16,529 bases of DNA from Candidatus Omnitrophota bacterium (GTDB lineage: Bacteria; Omnitrophota; Gorgyraeia; Gygaellales; Profunditerraquicolaceae): the NCBI GenBank assembly GCA_017995695.1, contig JAGOIJ010000021.1, positions 1-16,529 of the forward strand, written 5' to 3'. Of the stretch, positions 6,099 to 13,500 are shown piece after piece; position 1 is the first letter of the stretch, and every line of letters starts with the position of its first letter. The position numbers and the translations under genes are program-made. A model generated the notes under the pieces. It had not been told where the DNA came from. It searched no databases and worked only from the letters and a program-made list of their open reading frames with translations.

Positions 6099-7403
6099 CG
6101 AATATTAGTGATTGGTTCAGGGGGTAGGGAGCATGCGCTGGCGTGGAAGATTGCGCAGTCAAAGCTGGTGGATAAGATCTTCTGCGCTCCCGGCAATGGC
6201 GGCATCTCCCAGCAGGCTGAGTGCATCGATATAAAAGCAGATGATGTTGCGCGTTTGCTCGAATTCGCGCGCAAAGAAAAAATAGATTTAACGGTGGTGG
6301 GTCCGGAAGCAGCGTTGGCTGCGGGCATCGTTGATGAATTCCGGAACTATAAACTAAGAATCTTCGGGCCGACGAAAGATGCAGCACGGCTTGAGGGCAG
6401 TAAGGTTTTTGCCAAGCAGATGATGGCGCGTTACAACGTGCCAACTGCAGAGTTTCGCGTGTTCGATGATGCAGAGAGCGCAAAGAAATATATTTCAGTG
6501 CGGGGGGCTCCGTGCGTAGTGAAGGCTGATGGCCTTGCGCAAGGCAAGGGTGTGGTGGTGGCAAAGACCATTCAGGAAGCGAATCAAGCGGTGCAGTCAT
6601 TCATGGTGGATAAAATCTTCGGTGATGCAGGGAAACGGATTGTCGTGGAAGATTGCTTGGTTGGTCAGGAGGCATCGCTTTTATTTTTCACTGATTCTAA
6701 GTTTGTGATACCACTTGCCTCAAGTCAGGACCATAAGCGGATTTTTGATAATGACCAGGGGCCTAACACCGGCGGCATGGGGGCATATTCCCCTGCGCCG
6801 ATTGTCACCCGAGATTTATTTGAAGAGGTGAATCAAAAAGTAGTTCATCGTATTATTGCAGGTTTGCAGAAGGAAGGAATAGAGTACCGGGGAGTTTTGT
6901 ATGCGGGAATTATGATTACTGCGCAGGGCCCTAAGGTATTAGAGTTTAACGTGCGTTTTGGCGATCCCGAAACGCAGGCAATTATTCCGCGCATGCAATC
7001 CGATATTGTTGAGGTTATGTGCGCTGTAACCGAGCAGAAGCTGTCGCGCATTAAGGCATTGACTTGGGATAGCCGTTCGTGCGTGTGTGTTGTGTGCGCT
7101 TCAAAAGGATATCCTGGAGATTATGAAAAGGGCAAAGAAATTACCGGGCTTGATGAGGTGTCAAACTGTCATGATGTGGTGGTGTTTCACGCGGGGACAC
7201 AGAGGTCACCAGTCACTAGCCACCAGCCACCGGGTAGATTCGTGACGAATGGGGGAAGGGTCTTAGGGGTGACAGGGTTAGGTCCGACGATTAAAGACGC
7301 CATAGATATAACGTATAAGGCAGTTGGTAAAATTCACTTTGAAGGAATGCAGTATCGTAAGGATATCGGTAGTAAGGCAATCGCAAATACAGGGGGGGAA
7401 TGA
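6096..7403 (+). CDS. purD: Phosphoribosylamine-glycine ligase PurD (GAR synthetase)
   Basis: PurD joins glycine to phosphoribosylamine with ATP, the second purine step, directly using the PurF product. The 435-residue ATP-grasp enzyme begins MRILVIGSGGREHALAWKI, as the family does. It shows VVGPEAALAAG (67-77), the ATP-grasp lysine segment VVKADGLAQGKGVVVA (141-156), DHKRIFDNDQGPNTGGMGAYSPAP (212-235) and VLEFNVRFGDPETQAI (281-296). A normal NGGRVLGVT motif is at 385-393. Between HAGT and VTNGGR, residues 369-381 (QRSPVTSHQPPGR) are longer than the short loop found here in E. coli PurD; they are encoded by a 7-base tandem repeat. The start lies at the end of an 8-base repeat array and lacks a clear ribosome site. 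The gene overlaps purE at its end. Confidence 0.96.
   Translation: MRILVIGSGGREHALAWKIAQSKLVDKIFCAPGNGGISQQAECIDIKADDVARLLEFARKEKIDLTVVGPEAALAAGIVDEFRNYKLRIFGPTKDAARLEGSKVFAKQMMARYNVPTAEFRVFDDAESAKKYISVRGAPCVVKADGLAQGKGVVVAKTIQEANQAVQSFMVDKIFGDAGKRIVVEDCLVGQEASLLFFTDSKFVIPLASSQDHKRIFDNDQGPNTGGMGAYSPAPIVTRDLFEEVNQKVVHRIIAGLQKEGIEYRGVLYAGIMITAQGPKVLEFNVRFGDPETQAIIPRMQSDIVEVMCAVTEQKLSRIKALTWDSRSCVCVVCASKGYPGDYEKGKEITGLDEVSNCHDVVVFHAGTQRSPVTSHQPPGRFVTNGGRVLGVTGLGPTIKDAIDITYKAVGKIHFEGMQYRKDIGSKAIANTGGE
7205..7232 (+). repeat. Period-7 tandem repeat inside purD
   Basis: Four 7-base units run without gaps: GTCACCA (7205-7211), GTCACTA (7212-7218), GCCACCA (7219-7225) and GCCACCG (7226-7232). The array sits in frame between the HAGT and VTNGGR segments of PurD and encodes a Ser, Thr, His and Pro rich loop. 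It resembles the heptameric short tandem repeats (STRR) of some cyanobacteria, in style only. Confidence 0.85.
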
Positions 7404-7882
7404 TGAAAGTCAGTATTATCATGGGTAGCCAGTCTGATCTTGAAACAGTGCAGGAAGCCATTAATGTGTTTAAGGAATTTAAGGTTGCGGTTGAGGTTAA
7501 GGTGCTTTCCGCGCATCGAACTCCTAAGGAATTGGCAGCGTATGTCGAACGGGTAAGTAAAAGCGGTGTGCGCGTTTTTATTGCTGCGGCAGGAGGAGCA
7601 GCTGCGCTAGCGGGGGTTGTTGCCGCGCATACCACGTTGCCGGTAATCGGCATACCGATTGAAACCTCAAGTTTAAAAGGTTTGGATTCTTTGCTTTCAA
7701 CCGTGCAGATGCCTGCGGGGATTCCCGTTGCCTCAATGGCTATTGGTAAGGCAGGAGCAAAAAACGCTGCTCTCTTTGCGTTGCAGATCCTGGCAACCAG
7801 CGATCCTATAATTTCAAAACAGCTTGCGCAGTATAAACAAGCGATGCGGGATAAAATAACAAAGATTAAACTTTCGTTATGA
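7400..7882 (+). CDS. purE: N5-carboxyaminoimidazole ribonucleotide mutase PurE (class I type)
   Basis: Class I PurE converts N5-CAIR to CAIR in the sixth purine step. The 160-residue protein has IIMGSQSDLE at the N-terminus, the SAHRTP motif (37-42) that marks class I enzymes, and VQMPAGIPVASMAIGKAGAKNAALFA (about 92-117). The normally near-invariant GGAAHLPG loop reads GGAAALAG (65-72), so the conserved His (His75 of E. coli PurE) is Ala69. Class I enzymes usually need PurK to supply N5-CAIR, and purK is not in the window. Two starts are possible, ATG 7400 and ATG 7403; both sit directly after a run of seven G and overlap the purD stop. The stop overlaps the next gene in an ATGA junction. 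Confidence 0.93.
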   Translation: MMKVSIIMGSQSDLETVQEAINVFKEFKVAVEVKVLSAHRTPKELAAYVERVSKSGVRVFIAAAGGAAALAGVVAAHTTLPVIGIPIETSSLKGLDSLLSTVQMPAGIPVASMAIGKAGAKNAALFALQILATSDPIISKQLAQYKQAMRDKITKIKLSL

Positions 7883-8949
7883 GCGCGACAAAAGTTCTAA
7901 CCATCGATTCTCATGGGCCATGTTTTGAGGCGGTAAGCGCGGCAGGAGAAGCGATCCGGCAGGGCGGATTGGTGATTATTCCTACGGAAACAGTCTATGG
8001 CATCGCGGCTAATATGAATAATCCAGAAGCCCTCAAGCGGCTGAATACAATTAAGCAGCGGCCTCCTGATAAACCGTACCCCATGCTTCTTGCTGATATT
8101 TTCCGGGTTGATGAGCATGCCCAGGAGATATCTCCTGCTGCGTATCGGCTAATGTATACATTCTGGCCCGGCCCTTTGACGCTTATCTTCAAGGCGAAGA
8201 AAGTTACGCAAGGGTCAACCATCGGTATTCGTATTCCAGATCATGATATTGCCGCGCGCATAGTCCGGCAGGCCCAGGTTCCCGTTGTATGTCCGTCGGC
8301 AAATGTTTCCGGCAGGCCTGCGCCCATAAATTTTGCCGATGCCTTGCGTGATCTTGACGGCTTAGTAGATTTGGCTCTTGATGCCGGGCCAACCAGCGTT
8401 GGCAAAGAATCGTCAGTTGTTGATACGACCGTTGTTCCTGTGCGGGTCATGCGAGAGGGGGCCATTGCCGCGTCCGATCTTCAGACAATAGCCTTTAAGA
8501 AACGAGTGCTTATGGTTTGCACCGGCAATTCCTGTCGTTCGGTTATGGCAGAATGGTTATTGCGAAAGAAATTGCAGGATAAGGCAAGAGTCGATATCGA
8601 GGTTACTTCCGGCGGCACCATGATGCTTGAAGGATTGAATGCGAGCAGTGAGACACTTGCGCTCCTTAAGCAGGAAGGGATTGATGCTTCCCAGCATCAC
8701 TCAAAGCGGCTGACGCGCGCCATGGTGCTCATGTCGGATGTTATCTTAGTCATGGAGCGGGTACATGAGGAATACGTTAAGCGCATGGCTCCTGAAATAA
8801 AAAATAGAGTGTTTTTGCTAAAGGAATTTGCTAAAATAGAGGACAATAATCTTACTATCGCTGATCCTATAGGAAGGTCTCCCGAGGTATATGCTGATAC
8901 GTTTGCAGCGATTAAACAGGCAATAGAAAGGGTGGTTGAGATACTGTAA
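7879..8949 (+). CDS. Fusion of Sua5/YrdC threonylcarbamoyl-AMP synthase and low-molecular-weight phosphatase (YwlE-like)
   Basis: Residues about 1-205 form a YrdC/Sua5 domain with PTETVYGIAAN (35-45), the KxR-type segment IKQRPPDKPYPMLL (58-71) and CPSANVSGRPAP (138-149). This domain makes threonylcarbamoyl-AMP for the t6A modification of tRNAs reading ANN codons. Residues about 208-356 form a low-molecular-weight protein phosphatase. It has the loop VCTGNSCRS (213-221; Cys214 nucleophile, Arg220) and the general-acid Asp in ADPIGRS (Asp329). In Bacillus these are separate neighbours, ywlC and ywlE, followed by rpiB and glyA; the same order here supports both assignments. YwlE is an arginine phosphatase, and the residue that sets its specificity (Thr11) is Ser218 here, so substrate preference is open. 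The frame is continuous through the junction. The start overlaps the purE stop by 4 bases. Confidence 0.92.
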   Translation: MSATKVLTIDSHGPCFEAVSAAGEAIRQGGLVIIPTETVYGIAANMNNPEALKRLNTIKQRPPDKPYPMLLADIFRVDEHAQEISPAAYRLMYTFWPGPLTLIFKAKKVTQGSTIGIRIPDHDIAARIVRQAQVPVVCPSANVSGRPAPINFADALRDLDGLVDLALDAGPTSVGKESSVVDTTVVPVRVMREGAIAASDLQTIAFKKRVLMVCTGNSCRSVMAEWLLRKKLQDKARVDIEVTSGGTMMLEGLNASSETLALLKQEGIDASQHHSKRLTRAMVLMSDVILVMERVHEEYVKRMAPEIKNRVFLLKEFAKIEDNNLTIADPIGRSPEVYADTFAAIKQAIERVVEIL

Positions 8950-9411
8950 ATGAAGCAAGCCATTATTATTGCATCAGACCATGCCGGGTTCAGGCGTAAA
9001 GAGCAGATCAAGGCCTATTTATTGAAAAAAGGATTTTCAGTGACAGATGTAGGCACGCATTCCGAGGATTCCTGCGATTATCCTGATTTTGTTTTTCCGT
9101 TGGCGCAAGCCATTGCTCAAAAGAAGTTCGCGCGCGGCATTGTGATTTGTAAATCCGGCATCGGGTCAGCAATTGCTGCCAATAAAATTCCCGGCGTGCG
9201 CGCTGCGCTCTGTTATAACGCAACAGCGGCGCGGCTTTCGCGCGAACACAATGATAGCAATGTGCTGGTATTGGGTTCAGCTTTCGTTAACGAAAAAGCT
9301 GCCCAAGGCATTATTCGCATGTGGCTTTCCAGTGAGTTTCAAGGCGGACGGCACATCAGGCGTTTACGTAAAATTAAAAAGATTGAACACAGTATTATGA
9401 TAGGAAGATGA
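8950..9411 (+). CDS. rpiB: Ribose 5-phosphate isomerase B
   Basis: RpiB interconverts ribulose 5-phosphate and ribose 5-phosphate, the precursor of PRPP used by PurF. The 153-residue protein has the RpiB/LacAB fold signatures: ASDHAGF (8-14, with the Asp-His pair), the catalytic Cys67 in GIVICKSGIGSAIAANK (63-79), LSREHNDSNVLVLGS (96-110, His100) and the F..GRH segment (130-135). The usual CGTG loop reads CKSG here, a tolerable variant that may matter for substrate preference. The ATG follows the stop of the fusion gene with no gap. The position between the ywlE-like domain and glyA matches the Bacillus gene order. Confidence 0.94.
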   Translation: MKQAIIIASDHAGFRRKEQIKAYLLKKGFSVTDVGTHSEDSCDYPDFVFPLAQAIAQKKFARGIVICKSGIGSAIAANKIPGVRAALCYNATAARLSREHNDSNVLVLGSAFVNEKAAQGIIRMWLSSEFQGGRHIRRLRKIKKIEHSIMIGR

Positions 9412-9415
9412 GTCG

Positions 9416-10663
9416 ATGAATCCTTTACAGCGTTTTGATAAACAGATATTTCAAGCGATCGAGCTTGAGCTTAAGCGTCAGCAAGATAATTTGGAGTTGA
9501 TTGCCTCGGAGAATTTTACTTCATTGTCAGTGCTGCAGGCGCAGGGTTCGATCATGACCAATAAATATGCAGAAGGTTATCCGCATGCCCGTTGGTATGG
9601 CGGTTGCGAATTCGTTGATGTTGCCGAGCAGCTTGCAATTGAGCGGGCCCAAAAACTTTTTAAGGCTGAACATGTAAATGTGCAGGCGCATTCAGGAACC
9701 CAAGCTAACATGGCAGTCTATTTTGCCGTGCTTAAGCCGGGCGACACCATCTTGGCCTTAGATTTGGCATGCGGCGGTCATCTTTCGCATGGCCATCCGC
9801 ATAATTTCTCGGGCATGTTTTATAATGTTGTTACCTATGGCGTTGATAAAAAGACCGAGATGCTTGATTACGACGCCATATTGTCTTTGGCAAAAAAACA
9901 TCGTCCCAAATTAATCTTAGCTGGAGCTTCTGCGTATCCGCGCCGTTTGGATTTTAAGAAATTCCGGGATATCTGCGATAAGGTAGGAGCGTATCTTTTG
10001 GTAGATATGGCGCATATCGCAGGATTAGTGGCAGCAGGGGTGCACCCTACACCGGTCCCCTTTGCGGAATTCGTGACTTCAACAACGCATAAGACGTTGC
10101 GGGGCCCACGCGGAGGGTTTGTGATCTGCCGCAAGGAATTTGCCAAGAAACTCGATGCTCGCATATTCCCGGGTCTGCAAGGCGGACCGCTGATGCACGT
10201 TATTGCCGCTAAAGCAGTTGCTTTTAAAGAGGCAATGACGCCGGAGTTTAGAGAGTATCAGCGTCAGATTATCAAAAATTCCCGCGCCCTTGCTCAAGGA
10301 TTATCTAAGAAGCATTTTCGTATTGTTTCCGGCGGAACAGATACCCATCTTTTCTTGGTTGACCTGACAGAAAAAGGCATTACGGGAGCCGATGCATCAT
10401 ATTGTTTAGGTGAGGCAGGGATTACCGTGAATAAGAATCTTATCCCGTATGATAGAAAGAGCCCCAGCGTTACCAGCGGCATCCGTATCGGAACGGCAGC
10501 AGTTACGACACGGCGCATGAAAGAGCTGCAGATGCGTCAGATAGCAGTCTTGATTGATCAGGCAATTGAAGCAAGCGGCAATGCCGATCAGTTAGCAAAG
10601 ATCAAAGAGAACGTCCTTGCGCTAACGCAGCGCTTTCCCCTTTATCCGGAATTATCCCGATGA
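9416..10663 (+). CDS. glyA: Serine hydroxymethyltransferase
   Basis: GlyA converts serine and tetrahydrofolate to glycine and methylene-tetrahydrofolate. It supplies glycine to PurD and one-carbon units for purines and thymidylate. The 415-residue PLP enzyme has the usual length. It shows NLELIASENFTS (25-36), KYAEGYP (50-56), the YGGCEFVD segment (61-68), AHSGTQANMAVY (91-102), VDMAHIAGLVAAG (197-209), the PLP lysine Lys226 in STTHKTLRGPRGG, and FPGLQGGPLMHVIAAKAVA in the region after residue 248. Trp60 stands where E. coli has a Tyr beside the catalytic Tyr; the catalytic one appears kept as Tyr61. It begins 4 bases after rpiB, with AGGAAG (9402-9407) as the ribosome site, and its stop overlaps the deaminase ATG. 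Confidence 0.97.
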   Translation: MNPLQRFDKQIFQAIELELKRQQDNLELIASENFTSLSVLQAQGSIMTNKYAEGYPHARWYGGCEFVDVAEQLAIERAQKLFKAEHVNVQAHSGTQANMAVYFAVLKPGDTILALDLACGGHLSHGHPHNFSGMFYNVVTYGVDKKTEMLDYDAILSLAKKHRPKLILAGASAYPRRLDFKKFRDICDKVGAYLLVDMAHIAGLVAAGVHPTPVPFAEFVTSTTHKTLRGPRGGFVICRKEFAKKLDARIFPGLQGGPLMHVIAAKAVAFKEAMTPEFREYQRQIIKNSRALAQGLSKKHFRIVSGGTDTHLFLVDLTEKGITGADASYCLGEAGITVNKNLIPYDRKSPSVTSGIRIGTAAVTTRRMKELQMRQIAVLIDQAIEASGNADQLAKIKENVLALTQRFPLYPELSR

Positions 10664-11127
10664 AACACAAGATTAAGATTGATACGCGGCCCAGCTGGGA
10701 TGAATATTTTCTTGAAGTCTCTGCCCTCGTGGCTAAGCGGGCAACGTGTTTGAGGCGCAAGGTTGGCGCGGTGCTTGTCAAAGATAAAAGGATTTTAGCC
10801 ACCGGTTATAATGGCGCGCCGTCGGGATTGGAGCATTGTTTAGACATTGGCTGCCTGCGTGAACGTTTGAAAATTCCTTCGGGAGAGCGGCATGAGTTGT
10901 GCCGGGCGTTACACGCTGAGCAGAATGCGTTGATACAGGCCTCGCTGCATGGCATCAGCGTTCAGGGGAGCACACTGTATGCTACGAACCAGCCGTGCGT
11001 TATCTGCGCAAAAATGCTTATTAATGCCGGCATCAAAGAGATAGTCATCATCGATGGATATCCTGACGAGCTGGCAATGGATTTTCTTAAAAAAGCAGGA
11101 ATAAGAGTAAGAAAGTTTTCAAAATAA
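10660..11127 (+). CDS. dCMP deaminase (ComEB-like)
   Basis: The enzyme deaminates dCMP to dUMP, feeding thymidylate synthesis. The 155-residue protein has the zinc-dependent cytidine/deoxycytidylate deaminase core. HAEQNAL (85-91) holds the zinc-binding His85 and catalytic Glu87, and PCVICAKML (112-120) holds Cys113 and Cys116. The motif GYNGAPSG (49-56) and the following Cys and His residues (Cys60, Cys65, His78, Cys81) are typical of dCMP deaminases; some of these may bind a second, structural zinc. The gene sits in an ATGA overlap with glyA and is followed 3 bases later by nrdR. This is a common pairing, since both concern deoxynucleotide supply. A few related deaminases act on other substrates, so the reaction is assigned by family. 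Confidence 0.9.
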   Translation: MKHKIKIDTRPSWDEYFLEVSALVAKRATCLRRKVGAVLVKDKRILATGYNGAPSGLEHCLDIGCLRERLKIPSGERHELCRALHAEQNALIQASLHGISVQGSTLYATNQPCVICAKMLINAGIKEIVIIDGYPDELAMDFLKKAGIRVRKFSK

Positions 11128-11130
11128 CAC

Positions 11131-11604
11131 ATGCGTTGCCCCTTTTGCAGTTTCCGGGAAGATAAAGTGGTTGATTCCCGCTCAACGCTTGATGAGTCGG
11201 CAGTGCGCCGGCGCCGGGAGTGTCTTAAGTGCGGCAAGCGCTTTACCACGTACGAATACATCGAAGAAGTTTCTTTGATGGTGATTAAAAAAGACGGGCG
11301 GCGCGAACCATTCGATCGTAAAAAAGTGTTAGCCGGAGTGCTTAAGGCTTGCGAAAAACGTCCCATCAGCATGGAGAAGATGGAAGACGTTGTTACCCAG
11401 GTTGAGCGAGGGATCCAGAAAAAATCTGACCGCGAGGTGTATTCAACGAGGATCGGGGAACTGGTGATGGAAAAGCTTAAAGTATTAGATGATGTTGCTT
11501 ATGTGCGTTTTGCCTCGGTGTACCGTCAGTTCAAGGATGTTGGGCAATTTATGCATGAGCTAAAAGATATTTTACACAGAGAGAAGAAAAAAACAGTAAG
11601 ATAA
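11131..11604 (+). CDS. nrdR: Transcriptional repressor NrdR
   Basis: NrdR represses ribonucleotide reductase genes in response to the balance of ATP and dATP. The 157-residue protein has the N-terminal zinc ribbon (Cys3, Cys6, Cys31, Cys34), with the invariant segment VVDSRSTLDESAVRRRREC (13-31) and GKRFTTYE (35-42). An ATP-cone follows (about 49-139, opening VIKKDGRREPFDRKKV and ending in FASVYRQFKDV). Length and motifs are fully canonical. Its target genes, with paired NrdR boxes, are not visible in this window. The 3-base gap from the deaminase gene suggests co-transcription. Confidence 0.97.
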   Translation: MRCPFCSFREDKVVDSRSTLDESAVRRRRECLKCGKRFTTYEYIEEVSLMVIKKDGRREPFDRKKVLAGVLKACEKRPISMEKMEDVVTQVERGIQKKSDREVYSTRIGELVMEKLKVLDDVAYVRFASVYRQFKDVGQFMHELKDILHREKKKTVR

Positions 11605-11608
11605 GGAG
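11603..11608 (+). promoter_or_regulatory. Shine-Dalgarno site of the DUF151 gene
   Basis: AAGGAG overlaps the nrdR stop codon and lies 9 bases before ATG 11618. It supports that start. Confidence 0.75.
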
Positions 11609-11617
11609 ACCGCTGCA

Positions 11618-12028
11618 ATGGTAGAAGTTGAACTTCATAAGATTGTTATTGATGAGAAGCGTCATGATCAGCTCATCGTTTTGAAAGAGAAGAACGGCAC
11701 GCGTATCTTGCCGATAGTTATCGGGTTGCATGAGGCCTCAGCAATCAAGTTAAGGATCAGTGGATTCAAACCGCCTCGTCCCTTGACGCATGATTTGATG
11801 CATGCCTTGATTGAGAATCTTGACGCCAAGATTGATCGCATCGTTATCGATAAACTTGAAGAGAGCACGTTCCATGCCAAGGTATTATTGAAAACAAGTT
11901 CCGGCGAAACAAAAAGCATTGATGCCCGTCCTTCGGACAGCATTGCCTTAGCAGTGAGGGCGAGCGTGCCCATTTTTGTTGAAGACGAGATAATAAAACA
12001 ATCCGAGATATTCAACAAAGAAAAGTAG
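11618..12028 (+). CDS. DUF151 (bifunctional nuclease) family protein
   Basis: The 136-residue protein is a full-length member of the DUF151/BFN family. Conserved segments are ILPIVIGLHEASAI (30-43), RPLTHDLMHAL (54-64) and the signature DARPSDSIALAVR (102-114). Plant members have been described as nucleases acting on DNA and RNA; bacterial members, common across many phyla, are poorly characterised. The protein has no signal peptide and should be cytosolic. Its stop codon overlaps the GTG start of the next gene by one base, so translation is probably coupled to a tRNA-processing-type enzyme. A nucleic-acid role fits that context, but that is inference. Confidence 0.9.
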   Translation: MVEVELHKIVIDEKRHDQLIVLKEKNGTRILPIVIGLHEASAIKLRISGFKPPRPLTHDLMHALIENLDAKIDRIVIDKLEESTFHAKVLLKTSSGETKSIDARPSDSIALAVRASVPIFVEDEIIKQSEIFNKEK

Positions 12029-13500
12029 TGAAATCCTTTCTCGTAATTCCTCCGCAGGATCAACGTATCATCCAGCAGGTATCTGGTTTTGCCAGTGAAA
12101 AGCGTATAACTCTGTATATTGTTGGCGGGTATCTGCGTGACCTGCTTTTGAAGCGCTCACGTCAACATCCTGATATCGATTTTTGCCTGCCTCGTGGGGC
12201 TCTTGCTTTTGGCAAGGCCTTAGCGCGCATTATGCGTGCCGGATATGTGGTGCTTGATCAAGAACATGGCGCTTGCCGAGTTGTAAAAAAGACAAACCAT
12301 GCCGTGTATACGCTTGATTTTACAGATTTTCGCGGGAAAGATCTTGATGAGGATCTTAAGCATCGCGATTTTACCATCAATACCCTTGCGCTAAAGGTTA
12401 CTGATGCATGCAAGATGAAGGTTGATAGCGCATTGTTATATGATCCTCATGGGGCGCGGGGAGACCTTCGCGCTAAGATTCTGAAAGCCGCGCATAGAAA
12501 TTCTTTTGTCGAAGATCCTTTACGCATCTTGCGCGCCTTTAGTTTTGCCTGTATGCTTGGGTTTACGATCCATCCTTCAACGGTACGCCTGCTTAAGGTT
12601 TCCTTAAAGAAACTTCCCACTGTTTCCTGGGAACGTATCCGCGATGAACTTTTCAAGATATTGGATACGCCTTTGGCAGCTAAGTGTTTGATTGAGCTCG
12701 ATGCACTGCGTGTTTTGAAGTTGCTTTTTCCGGAGACAGAATGCATGCGAGGAAAAAAACAAGGGCCATATCATCATCTTGACATCTGGAAACATTCTTT
12801 AGAAACCGTCAAGCAACTTGAAGGCGTGTTACAAGAGCAGAGCAAAAATCCTTTCCTGAAAGAATATGTGAATTTCGCTCTTTCTTCAGAGCGCAAACGC
12901 AGGGCCCTTATGAAACTAGGCGCCTTGTTGCATGATATCGGTAAGCCTAAGTCAATGCGTCGTAAAGCAGGAAAGCTTACCTTTTATGGCCATGAGCGCT
13001 TCGGTTGGCAGATCAGCGAGGGGATTGGCCGGCGTCTTAAACTTTCCAATAACGAGCTTGAGGCGTTACGCAAAATGATTTTTTGGCATTTGCGGCCAGG
13101 GTATCTTGCTGATCATCAGGTTATTACGCCCAGGGCGGCATTTCGTTTTTTTAGAGATACTGCCGATGAGGCGTTAAGCGTGTTAATGATTTCGCTTGCT
13201 GATCAGCGTTCAACTAAAGGGCCAAAGTCGACGCGGCAGGACCATCAGCAGCATGAACGCGGCGTTGCATGGTTGTTCAAAGAATTCTTTAAGCGGCAGA
13301 AACAGCAAAAATCAAAGCGATTGGTTACGGGACACGATTTGATGCAGCGATTTCATCTTAATCCTAGTCCTCTCATCGGCTCAATGCTTGCGGAAATCGA
13401 GGAATTGCAGGCGATCGGCGAAATACGCACGAAACAGGAGGCATTGCTTGCCGCGGGACGATTAAGTAAACAGAAAGAGAAAAAGCATGGTGCACATTGA
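12028..13500 (+). CDS. tRNA CCA nucleotidyltransferase / poly(A) polymerase with HD domain
   Basis: This 490-residue protein belongs to the class II CCA-adding/poly(A) polymerase superfamily. The head domain has YIVGGYLRDLLL (30-41), the metal-binding Asp pair in DIDF (Asp49, Asp51), HRDFTINTLAL (112-122) and EDPLRILRAFSFA (162-174). A C-terminal HD domain follows: HHLDIWKHSLETV (249-261), the central LGALLHDIGKPK (298-308), YGHERFG (320-326) and LADQRS (390-395). Family members add or repair CCA on tRNA, add only CC or A, or polyadenylate RNA; sequence alone does not decide between these by eye. The HD domain may give phosphodiesterase or phosphatase activity. Translation starts with GTG at 12028, overlapping the DUF151 stop by one base, and the end overlaps the STAS-PilZ gene by 14 bases. 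Confidence 0.92.
   Translation: MKSFLVIPPQDQRIIQQVSGFASEKRITLYIVGGYLRDLLLKRSRQHPDIDFCLPRGALAFGKALARIMRAGYVVLDQEHGACRVVKKTNHAVYTLDFTDFRGKDLDEDLKHRDFTINTLALKVTDACKMKVDSALLYDPHGARGDLRAKILKAAHRNSFVEDPLRILRAFSFACMLGFTIHPSTVRLLKVSLKKLPTVSWERIRDELFKILDTPLAAKCLIELDALRVLKLLFPETECMRGKKQGPYHHLDIWKHSLETVKQLEGVLQEQSKNPFLKEYVNFALSSERKRRALMKLGALLHDIGKPKSMRRKAGKLTFYGHERFGWQISEGIGRRLKLSNNELEALRKMIFWHLRPGYLADHQVITPRAAFRFFRDTADEALSVLMISLADQRSTKGPKSTRQDHQQHERGVAWLFKEFFKRQKQQKSKRLVTGHDLMQRFHLNPSPLIGSMLAEIEELQAIGEIRTKQEALLAAGRLSKQKEKKHGAH

Noticed and set aside
6028..6600. 190-codon open frame on the minus strand, overlapping the purD start
   Set aside because: It lies antisense to the clearly coding N-terminus of PurD, its translation is low in complexity and matches no family I know, and it fits no neighbouring operon.
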